DNA of 64,000 nucleotides from Micromonospora sp. H61. Lineage in GTDB: Bacteria; Actinomycetota; Actinomycetes; Mycobacteriales; Micromonosporaceae. The stretch is taken from NCBI RefSeq assembly GCF_018070325.1, contig NZ_JAGPXY010000011.1, forward strand, positions 1 through 64,000, read 5' to 3'. Below, one piece after another: positions 35,517 through 44,969 of this stretch. Both the position numbers and the translations under genes were made by a program. The number at the start of each line of letters is the position of its first letter. Position 1 is the stretch's first letter. The notes under the pieces are model-generated. The model did no database searches. It was given only the letters and a program-made list of their open reading frames with translations, and had not been told where the DNA came from.

Positions 35517-37040
35517 ATGGCCCTACTCATCGCCATCGGTGGCGCGGTCCTCCTCGCGCTCATCCTGGTGCTCTTCGTGCTCTCCCGGATCAAGGTGGCC
35601 GGCCCGAACGAGGCGTTCATCGTCACCGGTCGCAAGGGCCGCACCACCCAGACCGCCGACGGCGGGCGGTCCACCGACAACTCCGGGCAGAAGGTCGTGC
35701 TGGGCGCCTCGGTCTTCGTGCTGCCGGTGGTGCAGAAGCTCCAGTCGCTCGACCTGTCCAGCCGGCGGATCGACGTCGGCATCCGGGGCGCCGTCAGCAA
35801 GCAGGGCATCCGCGCCGACCTGCACGGCGTGGCGATCGTCAAGGTCGGCGGCACCGAGGACGCGATCCGGGCCGCCGCACAACGGTTCCTGCACCAGCAG
35901 GACGAGATCGACAACTTCACCCGGGAGGTGCTGGCCGGCGCGCTGCGCTCGATCGTCGGCCGGCTCACCGTCGAGGAGATCATCCGGGACCGGGCGGCGT
36001 TCGCCAGCGCGGTCGCCGAGGAGGCCGAGCACTCGATGACCAACCAGGGTCTGGTGTTGGACACCTTCCAGCTCCAGGACATCCTCGCCGAAGGCTCCTA
36101 CCTTCAGGACCTGGGCCGACCCGAGGCCGCCCGGGTACTCAAGGACGCGGCGATCGCCGAGGCCCGGGCCCGGCAGCAGGCCGAGCAGGAGCGGCTGCTC
36201 GCCGAGGAGGCCATCGCCGAGGCGAACCGCAACCTGGCCCTCAAGCAGGCCGGTATCCAGGCCGAGATCGACGCGGCGAAGGCGAAGTCCGCGGCGGCCG
36301 GACCACTCGCCCAGGCCGAGCGGGACCAGGCGATCCTCTCCGAACAGCAGAAGGTGGCCGAGCGCAACGCCGAACTCAAGCAGCGCCAACTCGACACCGA
36401 GGTTCGCAAGCCGGCCGACGCGGCCCGGTACAAGGTGGAGCAGGAGGCCGAGGCGTCCCGAGCAGCGGCGGTGCTGCACGCCGACGCGCAGCGTCAGTCC
36501 GTCATCGCCGCCGCGCAGGCTTCCGCCGAGCAGGCCCGCCTCACCGGTGAGGGTGAGCGGGCCCGACGGGCCGCGCTCGCCGAGGCCAACGCCATCGAGG
36601 GCGCCAAGGAGGGTGAGGCCGAGCAGCGGCGACGCTCCGCCATCGCCGAGGCCGTGGAGCGGGAAGGTCAGGCCGAGGCCGCGGCCATCCTCGCCAAGGG
36701 TGAGGCCGAGGCCGACGCGATGGCGCGCAAGGCCGAGGCGTTCGCCGCGTACGGAGAGGCAGCCGTGCTGGACCTGCTGGTCAAGGTGCTGCCGCAGGTC
36801 GTCGAGGCGGCCAGTGCGCCGATCGGGGCGATCGACAAGATGACCGTCATCTCCACCGACGGCGCGTCGTCGCTCACCAAGTCGGTGGCCGGCAACGTGG
36901 CCCAGGGCCTCCAGCTCGGCAGCGACCTCACCGGGATCGACCTGCCCGGCCTGCTGGCGCGGCTCGGTGCCGGACGGGCCGACGCCACCGCGCCGGCCAC
37001 CGGGATCGACACGGTGGACGGCAGGACCGTCTCGCGCTGA
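35517..37040 (+). CDS. Flotillin / SPFH domain membrane scaffold protein
   Basis: 507 residues. One N-terminal hydrophobic hairpin (LIAIGGAVLLALILVLFVL) is followed by the SPFH domain (NEAFIVTGRKGR to TFQLQDI, about 30-200) and then a long coiled coil with many Ala-Glu repeats (EAIAEANRNLALKQAGIQ, EAEASRAAAVLHADAQRQ). GQAEAAAILAKGEAEADAMA is the usual flotillin repeat. It organises membrane microdomains, probably together with the NfeD-like protein. Confidence 0.93.
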   Translation: MALLIAIGGAVLLALILVLFVLSRIKVAGPNEAFIVTGRKGRTTQTADGGRSTDNSGQKVVLGASVFVLPVVQKLQSLDLSSRRIDVGIRGAVSKQGIRADLHGVAIVKVGGTEDAIRAAAQRFLHQQDEIDNFTREVLAGALRSIVGRLTVEEIIRDRAAFASAVAEEAEHSMTNQGLVLDTFQLQDILAEGSYLQDLGRPEAARVLKDAAIAEARARQQAEQERLLAEEAIAEANRNLALKQAGIQAEIDAAKAKSAAAGPLAQAERDQAILSEQQKVAERNAELKQRQLDTEVRKPADAARYKVEQEAEASRAAAVLHADAQRQSVIAAAQASAEQARLTGEGERARRAALAEANAIEGAKEGEAEQRRRSAIAEAVEREGQAEAAAILAKGEAEADAMARKAEAFAAYGEAAVLDLLVKVLPQVVEAASAPIGAIDKMTVISTDGASSLTKSVAGNVAQGLQLGSDLTGIDLPGLLARLGAGRADATAPATGIDTVDGRTVSR

Positions 37041-37096
37041 GCCCGAGGGGCCCGCCGACGGTCAGGCTCTGGCCTGCCCCGGATGACCCACGAACG

Positions 37097-37156
37097 GCCG
37101 GCGCCGGCCGCAACCGCCTCCCGTGGGAGGGGTGCCGGCGGGCGCCGGTGGTAATT
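37097..37156. terminator. Convergent terminator between flotillin and subtilase genes
   Basis: CCTCCC-GT-GGGAGG at 37117-37130 sits inside longer GC-rich arms (CCGGCGCC near 37099, GGCGCC near 37142). The region lies between two converging stops. Confidence 0.5.
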
Positions 37157-37167
37157 CCGTGGCTGGT

Positions 37168-39270
37168 TCAGGCGAGGTTCATGACGAACCGCTCGCCCGC
37201 CGAGAGGCCGAAGTCCGGACTCCAGAAGTCGAAGTCCTTGTTCGGGATGAGCTGGCTGGTGCCAGCGCTGCCGGCGCTGACCGCCTGCCCGTCGACGTTC
37301 GCGTAGATCCAGCCCGACCCGTCCGTGGTCCCGACACCCCGGTGCCAGAAGGTGAAGGCCTCCCAGGCATCGATCCTCGGGGCTGAGGCGAGCATCGGCT
37401 TCGATCCGGCACCGGTCGCCGAGACCCACTTGCCGTTGGCCAACGAACGCAGGCCGAAGTAGCCGTAGTAGTCCAGATCGAACAGCTCGAACTTCTCCCA
37501 GGTGCTGACCGACGCGACCAACGGGATCAACGGCTTGCTCCCGGCACCGTCAGCGGAGACGTACTTGCCGCTGGCTGCCGATTTGAAGCTGACGATCAGG
37601 TTCGTCTCGAGGTCGAACTTCTCCCAGGTGCTGGCGTTCGTCGCGCTGGCAATCAGCGGGCCACCGTTGCTGGGCGCACTGACGTACTTGTTGTTGACAG
37701 TGGCCCGCAGGCTCACCGTGCCGTCAATGTGGTGAACCAACTGGAACCTCTCCCAGGTGCTCACCGACGCGGCTGCGGCGATCAGTGGCTTGCTGCCGGC
37801 ACCGTTGGCGCTGACGTACTTGCCGTTGACGTTCGCCCGCAGTGCGACCAAGCCGTTGCCGGCGTCGACGATGTCGAGCTTCTCCCAGCCACCGAGCACC
37901 GGGCCGACGGCGGCCAGAGGCTTGCTGCCCGCACCGTCAGCCGAGACGAAATAGCCGTTGGAACGCGCCAGCAGGCCGTGCGAGGTACGCGCGGGAGAGA
38001 GGGCCGACGCGACGTTGAGCAGACGGTCCACCCCGCCCTGCGGGTTCAGCACTGCGCCAGCGAGCCCTCGGGTCACGATCGTGTTGCGCACCTGCGCCGG
38101 GGACCACGTCGGGTTCGACTGAAGCAGCAGCGCAGCGGCTCCGGCCACGTGCGGCGCCGCCATCGAGGTCCCGCTGAAGGCCACCGACCCGTCGGTGGTT
38201 CCGCTTGCCGCCGAGACGATGTCCACGCCCGGCGCCCAGACGTCGACACACGGGCCGTAGTTCGAATCGAAGTATTCGGTCGAGGCCCGACGGTCGATCC
38301 TGTCGGTGGCTCCGACGGTGATCGCCGCCGACACCCCGGCCGGGCTGTACGCGCAGGCATCGTCCGCTTCGTTGCCGGCGGCCACCGCGTAGGTGAGACC
38401 GGTGGCGATGGAGTTGCTGACCGCTGTGGAGATCGCCGAGTCCTCCGGCCCGCCGAGGCTCATGTTGACCACGGCAGGCTTCTGCGCGTTGGCGGTCACC
38501 CAGTCGATCCCGGACAGGACCTGCTCGGTGGTGCCAAAACCCTCGCAGTCGAGGACCCGGACGGCGACCAGGTTGGCGTTCTTGGCCACGCCGTACTTCG
38601 TGCCGCCGACGGTGCCCGCCACGTGCGTGCCGTGACCGTTGCAGTCCTGCGCCACATTGTCCTGGTCGACCGCGTCGTAGCCGTTCGAGGCACGGCCACC
38701 GAAGTCGCTGTGGCTGATGTCGATGCCGGTGTCCACGATGTACGCCTTCACCCCGGCACCGGTGTTGGGGTAGGTGTAGCTGCCATTCAGCTTGGGCGAA
38801 ACCTGATCGATCCGGTCCAGGCCCCAGGAGGGGGGCGAGCTCTGCGTTCCGCTCTTCTGGAAGCGGATCACCGGCTGCACGGATGCGACATCCGGGTCGG
38901 CGGCCAGCCGGCCAGCCTGCTTCGCGGTCATGGCGGCGGAGTAGCCGTTGACGGCGCTGCTGTACAGCCGACGGACACTGCCGCCGTTCTCCTTGGCCAG
39001 AGCCGAAGCGGCGGCCTTGATTTTGGCCGGGGTGGTCTTCTTGTCCTTGAGGACCACGATGTAGCGATCCGGTACGACCTCGGCGGGCTTGGCCTTGGCC
39101 AACCGGCCGTCCTGCTGGGGGGCCGTCAACTTGCTTGCGGGCTTCGGTGCCAGCGGAGCGGACGGTTCGGCCAGGGCGGCCCCACCGGTCGCGGCGCTGA
39201 CGATGATGGTTGCGGAAGCGAGAGCAAGGCTCGCCACCGCCGAGCGGCGTATCACGCCACGGCGTTTCAC
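37168..39270 (-). CDS. Secreted subtilisin-like serine protease with fascin-like beta-trefoil repeats
   Basis: 700 residues from the GTG at 39270 with GGGGAGAT upstream. A signal peptide (basic KRRGVIRR, hydrophobic SLALASATIIVSAATGGAA, cleavage after ALA) leads to an inhibitor I9 propeptide (RYIVVLKDKKTTPAKI). The proteinase K-like S8 domain has Asp in IVDTGID near 177, His in GHGTHVAG near 210, oxyanion Asn in AVAAGNEADD and Ser in SGTSMAAPHVAG near 366. The last 270 residues hold five to six repeats of about 45 residues (NGKYVSANGAGSKPLIAA, STWERFQLV), resembling fascin-type beta-trefoils that could bind polysaccharide or protein. Confidence 0.92.
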   Translation of the reverse strand: MKRRGVIRRSAVASLALASATIIVSAATGGAALAEPSAPLAPKPASKLTAPQQDGRLAKAKPAEVVPDRYIVVLKDKKTTPAKIKAAASALAKENGGSVRRLYSSAVNGYSAAMTAKQAGRLAADPDVASVQPVIRFQKSGTQSSPPSWGLDRIDQVSPKLNGSYTYPNTGAGVKAYIVDTGIDISHSDFGGRASNGYDAVDQDNVAQDCNGHGTHVAGTVGGTKYGVAKNANLVAVRVLDCEGFGTTEQVLSGIDWVTANAQKPAVVNMSLGGPEDSAISTAVSNSIATGLTYAVAAGNEADDACAYSPAGVSAAITVGATDRIDRRASTEYFDSNYGPCVDVWAPGVDIVSAASGTTDGSVAFSGTSMAAPHVAGAAALLLQSNPTWSPAQVRNTIVTRGLAGAVLNPQGGVDRLLNVASALSPARTSHGLLARSNGYFVSADGAGSKPLAAVGPVLGGWEKLDIVDAGNGLVALRANVNGKYVSANGAGSKPLIAAAASVSTWERFQLVHHIDGTVSLRATVNNKYVSAPSNGGPLIASATNASTWEKFDLETNLIVSFKSAASGKYVSADGAGSKPLIPLVASVSTWEKFELFDLDYYGYFGLRSLANGKWVSATGAGSKPMLASAPRIDAWEAFTFWHRGVGTTDGSGWIYANVDGQAVSAGSAGTSQLIPNKDFDFWSPDFGLSAGERFVMNLA

Positions 39271-39534
39271 TAGGTGATCTCCCCGTTTGGTCGTCGCCCG
39301 TCCAATCCGGAGGGCCGGACGGGCGGTGGGGTCGGCGGCGGTGTCGATGCACCGGTAGCCGACGGACGCCCAGCCATCATGGACGACGATGAAAGCGCTA
39401 CACCTCAGCCATTCGGTCGATCCGCTCGCGTTTCGTCGTCGACCGGACAGCTGTGCATCGCCGTCGGCCACCTGACGGGCTCCCGCCACCTCACGGCAGA
39501 TCGCGCTACACGACCAGCATCGAGGTTGAGCGCG
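39271..39534. other. Intergenic region upstream of the subtilase
   Basis: 264 bp between two minus-strand genes. It contains the inverted repeat CGCCCGTCC with GGACGGGCG near 39295-39326. It should hold the subtilase promoter; no clear promoter motif was identified. Confidence 0.4.
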
Positions 39535-40995
39535 TCAGCCGAGGATGCCCTCGGCGCGGGCCCAGCGCAGCAGCTCCGCCTCGGCGGCGTCGCGGTCCAG
39601 CGGGCCGTGCTCGAGGCGTTGTTCCTTGAGGTGCTTCCAGGCCCGCCCAACCACCGGCCCCGGCGGTACGCCGAGCAGCTCCATGATCGCGTTGCCGTCC
39701 AGGTCGGGTCGAACCCGCGCCAGGTCTTCCTCGGCCGCGATCCGGGCGATCCGGTCCTCCAGCGCGTCGTAGTCGGCCGCGAGCTGGGCGGCCTTGCGCC
39801 GGTTGCGGGTCGTGCAGTCGGAGCGGGTCAACTTGTGCAGGCGGGGCAGCAGGTCACCGGCGTCGGCGACGTAGCGGCGCACCGCCGAGTCGGTCCACTC
39901 GCCCCGCCCGTACCCGTAGAAGCGCAGGTGCAGCGCGACCAGCGCGGTCACCTGCGCTGTGACGTCCTTCGGGTAGCGCATCGCCTTCATGCGGGCCTTG
40001 GTCAGCCGGGCACCGACCACCTCGTGGTGGTGGAAGCTGACCCGACCGTCGGAACCGACCGCCTTCGTCGCCGGCTTGCCCACGTCGTGCAGGAGGGCGG
40101 CCATCCGCAGGATGAAGTCGCAGCCTTCCTCCTCGTAGGAGACCGCGTTCTCGACGACCGTCAACGTGTGCTCGTAGACGTCCTTGTGCTGGGCGTGCTC
40201 GTCGATCTCCAGCTTCAGCCCGGTCAGCTCGGGCAGGAACCGCTCGGCCAGCCCGGTGTCGACCAGCAGCCGTAGCCCGGTGATCGGATCGGCGCCGCAG
40301 AGCAGCTTGGTGAACTCGTCGCGGATCCGCTCGGCGGTGATCCGGTCCAGGTCGGCGGCCATCTCGGTCATCGCCAGGTGCACGTCCGGGTGGACGGCGA
40401 AACGCAGCTGGGCGGCGAACCGGGCGGCACGCAGCATCCGCAGCGGGTCGTCGCCGAACGACTCACCAGGCGTACTCGGGGTACGGATCACCTTGGCCGA
40501 CAGATCGTCCAGTCCACCGTGCGGGTCGGTGAACCGGTGGTCCGGCAGGCTGACCGCCATCGCGTTGATCGTGAAGTCGCGCCGCTTCAGGTCCTCGTCG
40601 AGGCTGGTGCCGTACACCACCACCGGGTTGCGGCTGACCTGGTCGTATGACTCCGCGCGGAAGGTGGTGATCTCCAGTCGGAGGCCGTCGCGCTGAGCGC
40701 CGATGGTGCCGAACTCCCGACCGGTCTCCCAGATCGACTCGGCCCAGCCCTTGATGATCCGCAGAGTCTCGTCGGGGTGCGCGTCGGTGCAGAAGTCGAG
40801 GTCATCCCCGAGTCGACCGAGCAGGGCATCCCGCACCGAACCGCCCACCAGGTGCAACTCGTGACCGGCGCGGACGAAGCGGCGGCCCAACTCGTCGGCG
40901 ACCGGGGACACCCGGAGCAGTTCGGCGACGGCGTTGCGCTGCGCGGCGGTGAGTTCGCGGCGGTCGGCGGCGTGAGGAGCGGAGGCTTCGGACAT
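39535..40995 (-). CDS. pcnA: CCA tRNA nucleotidyltransferase (poly(A) polymerase family)
   Basis: 486 residues. The head domain has HLVGGSVRDALLGRLGDDLDFCTDA, with the catalytic DxD, then KRRDFTINAMAVSL and DPHGGLDDLSAKVIRTP, RMLRAARFAAQL. The C-terminal HD domain includes RMAALLHDVGKPATK and VSFHHHEVVGARLTK, so a phosphohydrolase activity is possible. It adds or repairs the 3' CCA of tRNA. In M. tuberculosis pcnA sits at the same place left of murJ. Divergent from murJ here, 126 bp apart. Confidence 0.94.
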   Translation of the reverse strand: MSEASAPHAADRRELTAAQRNAVAELLRVSPVADELGRRFVRAGHELHLVGGSVRDALLGRLGDDLDFCTDAHPDETLRIIKGWAESIWETGREFGTIGAQRDGLRLEITTFRAESYDQVSRNPVVVYGTSLDEDLKRRDFTINAMAVSLPDHRFTDPHGGLDDLSAKVIRTPSTPGESFGDDPLRMLRAARFAAQLRFAVHPDVHLAMTEMAADLDRITAERIRDEFTKLLCGADPITGLRLLVDTGLAERFLPELTGLKLEIDEHAQHKDVYEHTLTVVENAVSYEEEGCDFILRMAALLHDVGKPATKAVGSDGRVSFHHHEVVGARLTKARMKAMRYPKDVTAQVTALVALHLRFYGYGRGEWTDSAVRRYVADAGDLLPRLHKLTRSDCTTRNRRKAAQLAADYDALEDRIARIAAEEDLARVRPDLDGNAIMELLGVPPGPVVGRAWKHLKEQRLEHGPLDRDAAEAELLRWARAEGILG

Positions 40996-41121
40996 GGGAT
41001 CACCAGCCTATCGGGCCGGGGTGTGATCCGATCCGCCGGGCGCGGGTAACGGGTGGGGGTTGACTATGGTCTGTGGCGTGCGGGTCGGTGTCCGACTCGA
41101 CGTACCCCTGGGAGGCTGGAG

Positions 41122-42873
41122 ATGAGCGGCGGGCTCTACCGCAGCGCCAACGCCGCGAACGATGGCGGCGCTGGCGCCCGTCCCGGGGACGGCGCCACCT
41201 TCATCTCCGCCGAGCCGCTGAACCAGCCGGCCATCGAGTCGACCGCGCCGCCGCAGGAGCAGGTGGGCGAGGCGAGCGCGGCGACCAACAGCGCGGTGAT
41301 GGCGATCGGCAGCCTGGTCAGCCGGGGCACCGGCTTCCTGCGCACGTTGGCGCTGACCGCCGCGCTGGGTGGGGCGCTGGTGGGTGACGCGTACACCACC
41401 GCGCAGATCCTGCCCGGAATGGTCTACGAGTTCCTGCTCGGCGGCATCCTCACCAGCGTGTTGATCCCGGTGCTTGTCCGTCGGCGCAGGGTCGACACCG
41501 ATGGCGGCCAGGCGTACGCCCAGCGGCTGCTGACCCTCGCGGTGCTGACCCTGGCGGGGGCGGCCCTGCTGGCCGTGCTGTCGGCCGGACTCCTGACCAA
41601 GCTCTACGCTGGCGAGAACACCGGCGAAGACTTCCGGGGCCTGGTCAAGGCACTGTCGTACCTGATGTTGCCCATGATCTTCTTCACCGGTCTCAGTGCG
41701 CTGATCAGCGCGGTGCTCAACACCCGGGGGCACTTCGCCGCGCCGATGTGGGCGCCGATCCTCAACAACATCGTGGTGATCGCCACCGCGGGCCTGTACA
41801 TCGCGATCTTCGGCGCGAAGATCGTCAAGCCGGAGGACATGACCACCGGCCGGATTTTGCTGATCGGTGGCGGCACCCTGCTCGGCGTCGCGATCCAGGC
41901 CGCCGGCCTTTTGCCAGCGTTGCGCAAGGTCGGCTTCCGGTGGAAGTTCCGGTTCGACTTCCGCACCCTCGGGCTACGGGAGCTGGGGCGTCTCGGCGGC
42001 TGGATGTTCTGCTACGTCGCGGTGAGCCAGGTCGGCCTGATCGTGATGTTCAACCTGCTGAACCGGGCAGGCAAGGAGAACGCTGCCGGCCCGCTGATCT
42101 ACAACAACGTGTTCCTGCTGCTGATGATGGCGCACGGCATCATCGCCGTATCGATCATCACTGCACTGATGCCCCGGATGAGCGCGGCCGCCGCCGACGG
42201 CCGGTACTCCGACGTCGCCGCCGACCTTTCCCGGGGCACGCGCACCGTCTCGGCGGTACTCGCCCCGATCGCGGTCTGCTACGCGGTACTGGCGACTCCG
42301 CTGGCCGTGACGCTGTTCCGCTACGGCGCGTTCACCGACGAGAACGCGGCGGACACCTCGCTGGTGCTGCTCGTGGCGGCGCTGGCGCTGGTGCCGTTCG
42401 CGATCAGCCAGCTCTTCACCTTCGCCTTCTACGCCCTGCCGGACACCCGCACCCCGGCGCTGATCAACATCCCGGTGGTCGCCCTGCGGATCGGCGTGCA
42501 GGTGGTGCTCTACGTCGCCTTCGCCGCCCACTTCGCTGCGGCCGGGATGATGATCGGCAACGCCGTGTCCTACCTGGCTGCCGCCTTCGCCTCGGCGTGG
42601 CTGCTGCGGCCCCGCGTAGGCCGGATCGGGATGGGTGCCATCCTGCGGACGCTCGGTCGAGTGGCGGTTGCCGCGTTGGGGGCCGCCCTGGTCGGCCTCC
42701 TCGTCGTGAGTCTTCTGCCCGGCGGCGACAGGCCAAGTTGGATGCAGGCTGTCGTGCAGCTCGTGATCGGCGGCGTGGTGATCGGCGGGACCTACCTGGG
42801 TCTGGCCATGCTGCTGCGGATCGGGGAGATCACCGAGGTGGTCGGGATGGTTCGCCGACGGCTCGGTCGCTGA
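41122..42873 (+). CDS. murJ: Lipid II flippase MurJ
   Basis: 583 residues from the ATG at 41122 after GGGAGG; an upstream in-frame ATG at 41053 is not supported. It has 13-14 membrane segments beginning near residue 60 (VMAIGSLVSRGTGFLRTLALT) and the MviN signatures FLLGGILTSVLIPVLVRRR, ALISAVLNTRGHFAAP and FAFYALPDTRTPALINI. It moves lipid II across the membrane for peptidoglycan synthesis. In mycobacteria MviN is fused to a pseudokinase; here the protein stops after the transporter and the pseudokinase is the next gene. Confidence 0.94.
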   Translation: MSGGLYRSANAANDGGAGARPGDGATFISAEPLNQPAIESTAPPQEQVGEASAATNSAVMAIGSLVSRGTGFLRTLALTAALGGALVGDAYTTAQILPGMVYEFLLGGILTSVLIPVLVRRRRVDTDGGQAYAQRLLTLAVLTLAGAALLAVLSAGLLTKLYAGENTGEDFRGLVKALSYLMLPMIFFTGLSALISAVLNTRGHFAAPMWAPILNNIVVIATAGLYIAIFGAKIVKPEDMTTGRILLIGGGTLLGVAIQAAGLLPALRKVGFRWKFRFDFRTLGLRELGRLGGWMFCYVAVSQVGLIVMFNLLNRAGKENAAGPLIYNNVFLLLMMAHGIIAVSIITALMPRMSAAAADGRYSDVAADLSRGTRTVSAVLAPIAVCYAVLATPLAVTLFRYGAFTDENAADTSLVLLVAALALVPFAISQLFTFAFYALPDTRTPALINIPVVALRIGVQVVLYVAFAAHFAAAGMMIGNAVSYLAAAFASAWLLRPRVGRIGMGAILRTLGRVAVAALGAALVGLLVVSLLPGGDRPSWMQAVVQLVIGGVVIGGTYLGLAMLLRIGEITEVVGMVRRRLGR

Positions 42874-43318
42874 ACGTCCGCATTCGATTACAACAAGTTG
42901 ACAGTCATACGGACTGTGACGACGGATCACCAGGCTGGGGATGCGCCTGTGGATAACTCCGCGATTCGCCGGTCAACCGCCGCTTCGGCCTGTGGATAAC
43001 CAACCGTACGGCTGAGGGTGGCGACCCGATCGGTGGGAACGTACGAGGTAGCGCAAGCGGCACGCCAGCCCAGCCCCGGCGTCGGTCACTTGCGGCGAAG
43101 CCGTAGATTAGCTAGTACATGTGCCAGCAACGTGGCTGACAACGGTCGTAACCGGACGACCTCTTCGACAGCCGGAACCCCGCCAGGTACGGCGGGAAGA
43201 TGACATGTCGGAGAGACGGGCAACCCGGGTAAGGTCGCTCTCGACGGGTACGGCAGGGGCCGACGCTGGGCGTCGACACCGGTCGGCCGGTTCCTTCAAC
43301 GGCAGAGCGGGAAGCCAC
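42874..43318. other. Intergenic/leader region between murJ and the pseudokinase gene
   Basis: About 445 bp if the downstream start is at 43319. It contains ACAGTC-ATACG-GACTGT (42901-42917), a probable murJ terminator, and two DnaA-box-like TGTGGATAA copies at 42948-42956 and 42991-42999. The part from 43121 on is open in frame with the pseudokinase and may be coding. Confidence 0.5.
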
Positions 43319-44926
43319 ATGCCCAGCAGTTCGGGTTCATCGATCGACACGATCACCGAGGGAGGACGGGTGACCCAGGTCGGCGAGGGTCAGGAGGCGG
43401 ACGAAAGCGCTCCTCCGGTCATGACCTTCGGTGCTCCCACGGCCGGTGAAGTCCTCGCCGAGCGGTACGAACTGGTTGAGCACATCAACAACGACAGTGC
43501 GGGTCGGCTGGTCTGGCGCGGGGTCGATGTCATCCTGCGCCGTCCCGTTGCCGTGGTGCTGCGTTACCCGGGTGGCGACTCCGCCACCGAAATGCTTCAG
43601 GCCGCCGTTGCGGCCAGCCGGGTCATCCACCCCAACCTGGTCGGCGTCTACGACGCGATCGACGAGGCCGACCGGGCGTACGTGGTGCGCGAGTGGGTCG
43701 ACGGGCAGTCCCTGCGGGACCTGGCGACCGACGGCCCCCTGGACCCGGCTCGGGCCACCGCGATCGGCAACGCCGTCGCGAGCGCGCTCGCCGCGGTGCA
43801 CGCCACCGGCATGGTGCACGGCAACGTCCACCCCGGCACCGTCATGATCAGTGATGAGGGCCGGGTGGTCCTGGCCGACGCCCGCACCGACGGCGCCGAC
43901 AGCCAGGAGAACGACATCCGGGCGGTCGGCGGGGTCCTCTACTTTGCGCTGACCGGCTCGTGGCCGCACACCGAGGCACCACTGCACGGCGCCACCGCCG
44001 GCCACGGCCGCGCCGCGATCCCGGACGCTGTTCGGGACGCCGGGGGTGCCATCGCGGCACCGCGCCAGGTTCGGGCGGGCGTTCCGGCGTACCTGGACGA
44101 CCTGACCATGGATCTGCTCGACGCCGAGATCGCGCCGCCGTCCTCCGACGTGCTCGCCGCCGAGTTGGCGCGACTGGACGTGCCGGCCGAGGACGAGCAC
44201 TACCTCGACAACAGCGGACCACTGCGGTTCGCCGCCGAGACCGGGGAAGAGCCGTCGCCGCTGGCCGCGGCCGGGGGTCGCAAGGTCGCCGTCGGCATCG
44301 CTGGCCTGCTGGCCGTCGCCCTGGTCGGTCTGCTGATCGGGATCATCGCCCTGGGCGGCGACGACAAGGACCCGCAGTCCAACCCGGTCGCCGCGCCGAC
44401 CTCCAGTGCCCCGGCCGGCGACGCCACCCCGGCCGCCGCGACGGCCCGCAAGCTGACAGTAAAGGACGTCCGGATCATCGACCCGGACAGCAAGGACCGC
44501 AGTGAGGTCGACGGCGCCGAGAAGGTCATCGACGGTGACGATGACAAGGGCTGGGAGACCGAGACCTACCGCGACCGGCCCAACTTCGGCAACCTGAAGA
44601 AGGGCATGGGCGTCTGGATCGACCTCGGCCAGCCGCACACCGTCAAGTCCGTGCAGGCAGTGCTGTCGGCCACCAACGCGTCCGCCCAGCTGTTCGCCGG
44701 CACTACCAACCCGCCGTCCAGCTCCAACGGTGACAAGCAGTTGGTCGCGAGCTACAAGACCGCCATCGGCCAGCCGTTCGAGGACCACGACGGCACCACC
44801 ATGACGTTCAACGGCTTCGACGCCGACCAGAAATACCAGTACCTGCTGTTCTGGATCACCGAGTTGGCTCCGGCCGAGGGTGGGTTCAAGCTGGGGGTGC
44901 AGGAGATTACGGTCCAGGGGTCGTGA
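43319..44926 (+). CDS. MurJ-associated membrane pseudokinase with discoidin-like extracellular domain
   Basis: 535 residues from the ATG at 43319; in-frame ATGs at 43205 (with GGGAAG upstream) and 43121 are alternatives that add an Arg/Ser-rich tail. The kinase-like domain (about 40-300) lacks catalysis: the usual VAIK reads VAVVLRY, the HRD loop reads HGNVHPGTVMI and DFG reads DAR. One membrane helix at about 320-342 (VAVGIAGLLAVALVGLLIGI) leads to an extracellular domain like F5/8 type C (WETETYRDRPNF, GVWIDLGQPHTVKSVQ). It corresponds to the pseudokinase half of mycobacterial MviN, which is phosphorylated by PknB and binds FhaA. Confidence 0.88.
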   Translation: MPSSSGSSIDTITEGGRVTQVGEGQEADESAPPVMTFGAPTAGEVLAERYELVEHINNDSAGRLVWRGVDVILRRPVAVVLRYPGGDSATEMLQAAVAASRVIHPNLVGVYDAIDEADRAYVVREWVDGQSLRDLATDGPLDPARATAIGNAVASALAAVHATGMVHGNVHPGTVMISDEGRVVLADARTDGADSQENDIRAVGGVLYFALTGSWPHTEAPLHGATAGHGRAAIPDAVRDAGGAIAAPRQVRAGVPAYLDDLTMDLLDAEIAPPSSDVLAAELARLDVPAEDEHYLDNSGPLRFAAETGEEPSPLAAAGGRKVAVGIAGLLAVALVGLLIGIIALGGDDKDPQSNPVAAPTSSAPAGDATPAAATARKLTVKDVRIIDPDSKDRSEVDGAEKVIDGDDDKGWETETYRDRPNFGNLKKGMGVWIDLGQPHTVKSVQAVLSATNASAQLFAGTTNPPSSSNGDKQLVASYKTAIGQPFEDHDGTTMTFNGFDADQKYQYLLFWITELAPAEGGFKLGVQEITVQGS

Positions 44927-44969
44927 GCCGGGCCCCACGATCCGGGCACCGCACGCACTGGACGCGGTG

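Noticed and set aside
40378..40650. Plus-strand frames opposite the CCA tRNA nucleotidyltransferase and many other long opposite-strand frames
   Set aside because: Open opposite frames are expected at this GC content; they lack conserved motifs and ribosome sites.
44927..44969. Autoregulatory SigM promoter directly upstream of sigM
   Set aside because: No GGAAC-type -35 with a suitable -10 was found in the short gap after the pseudokinase gene.
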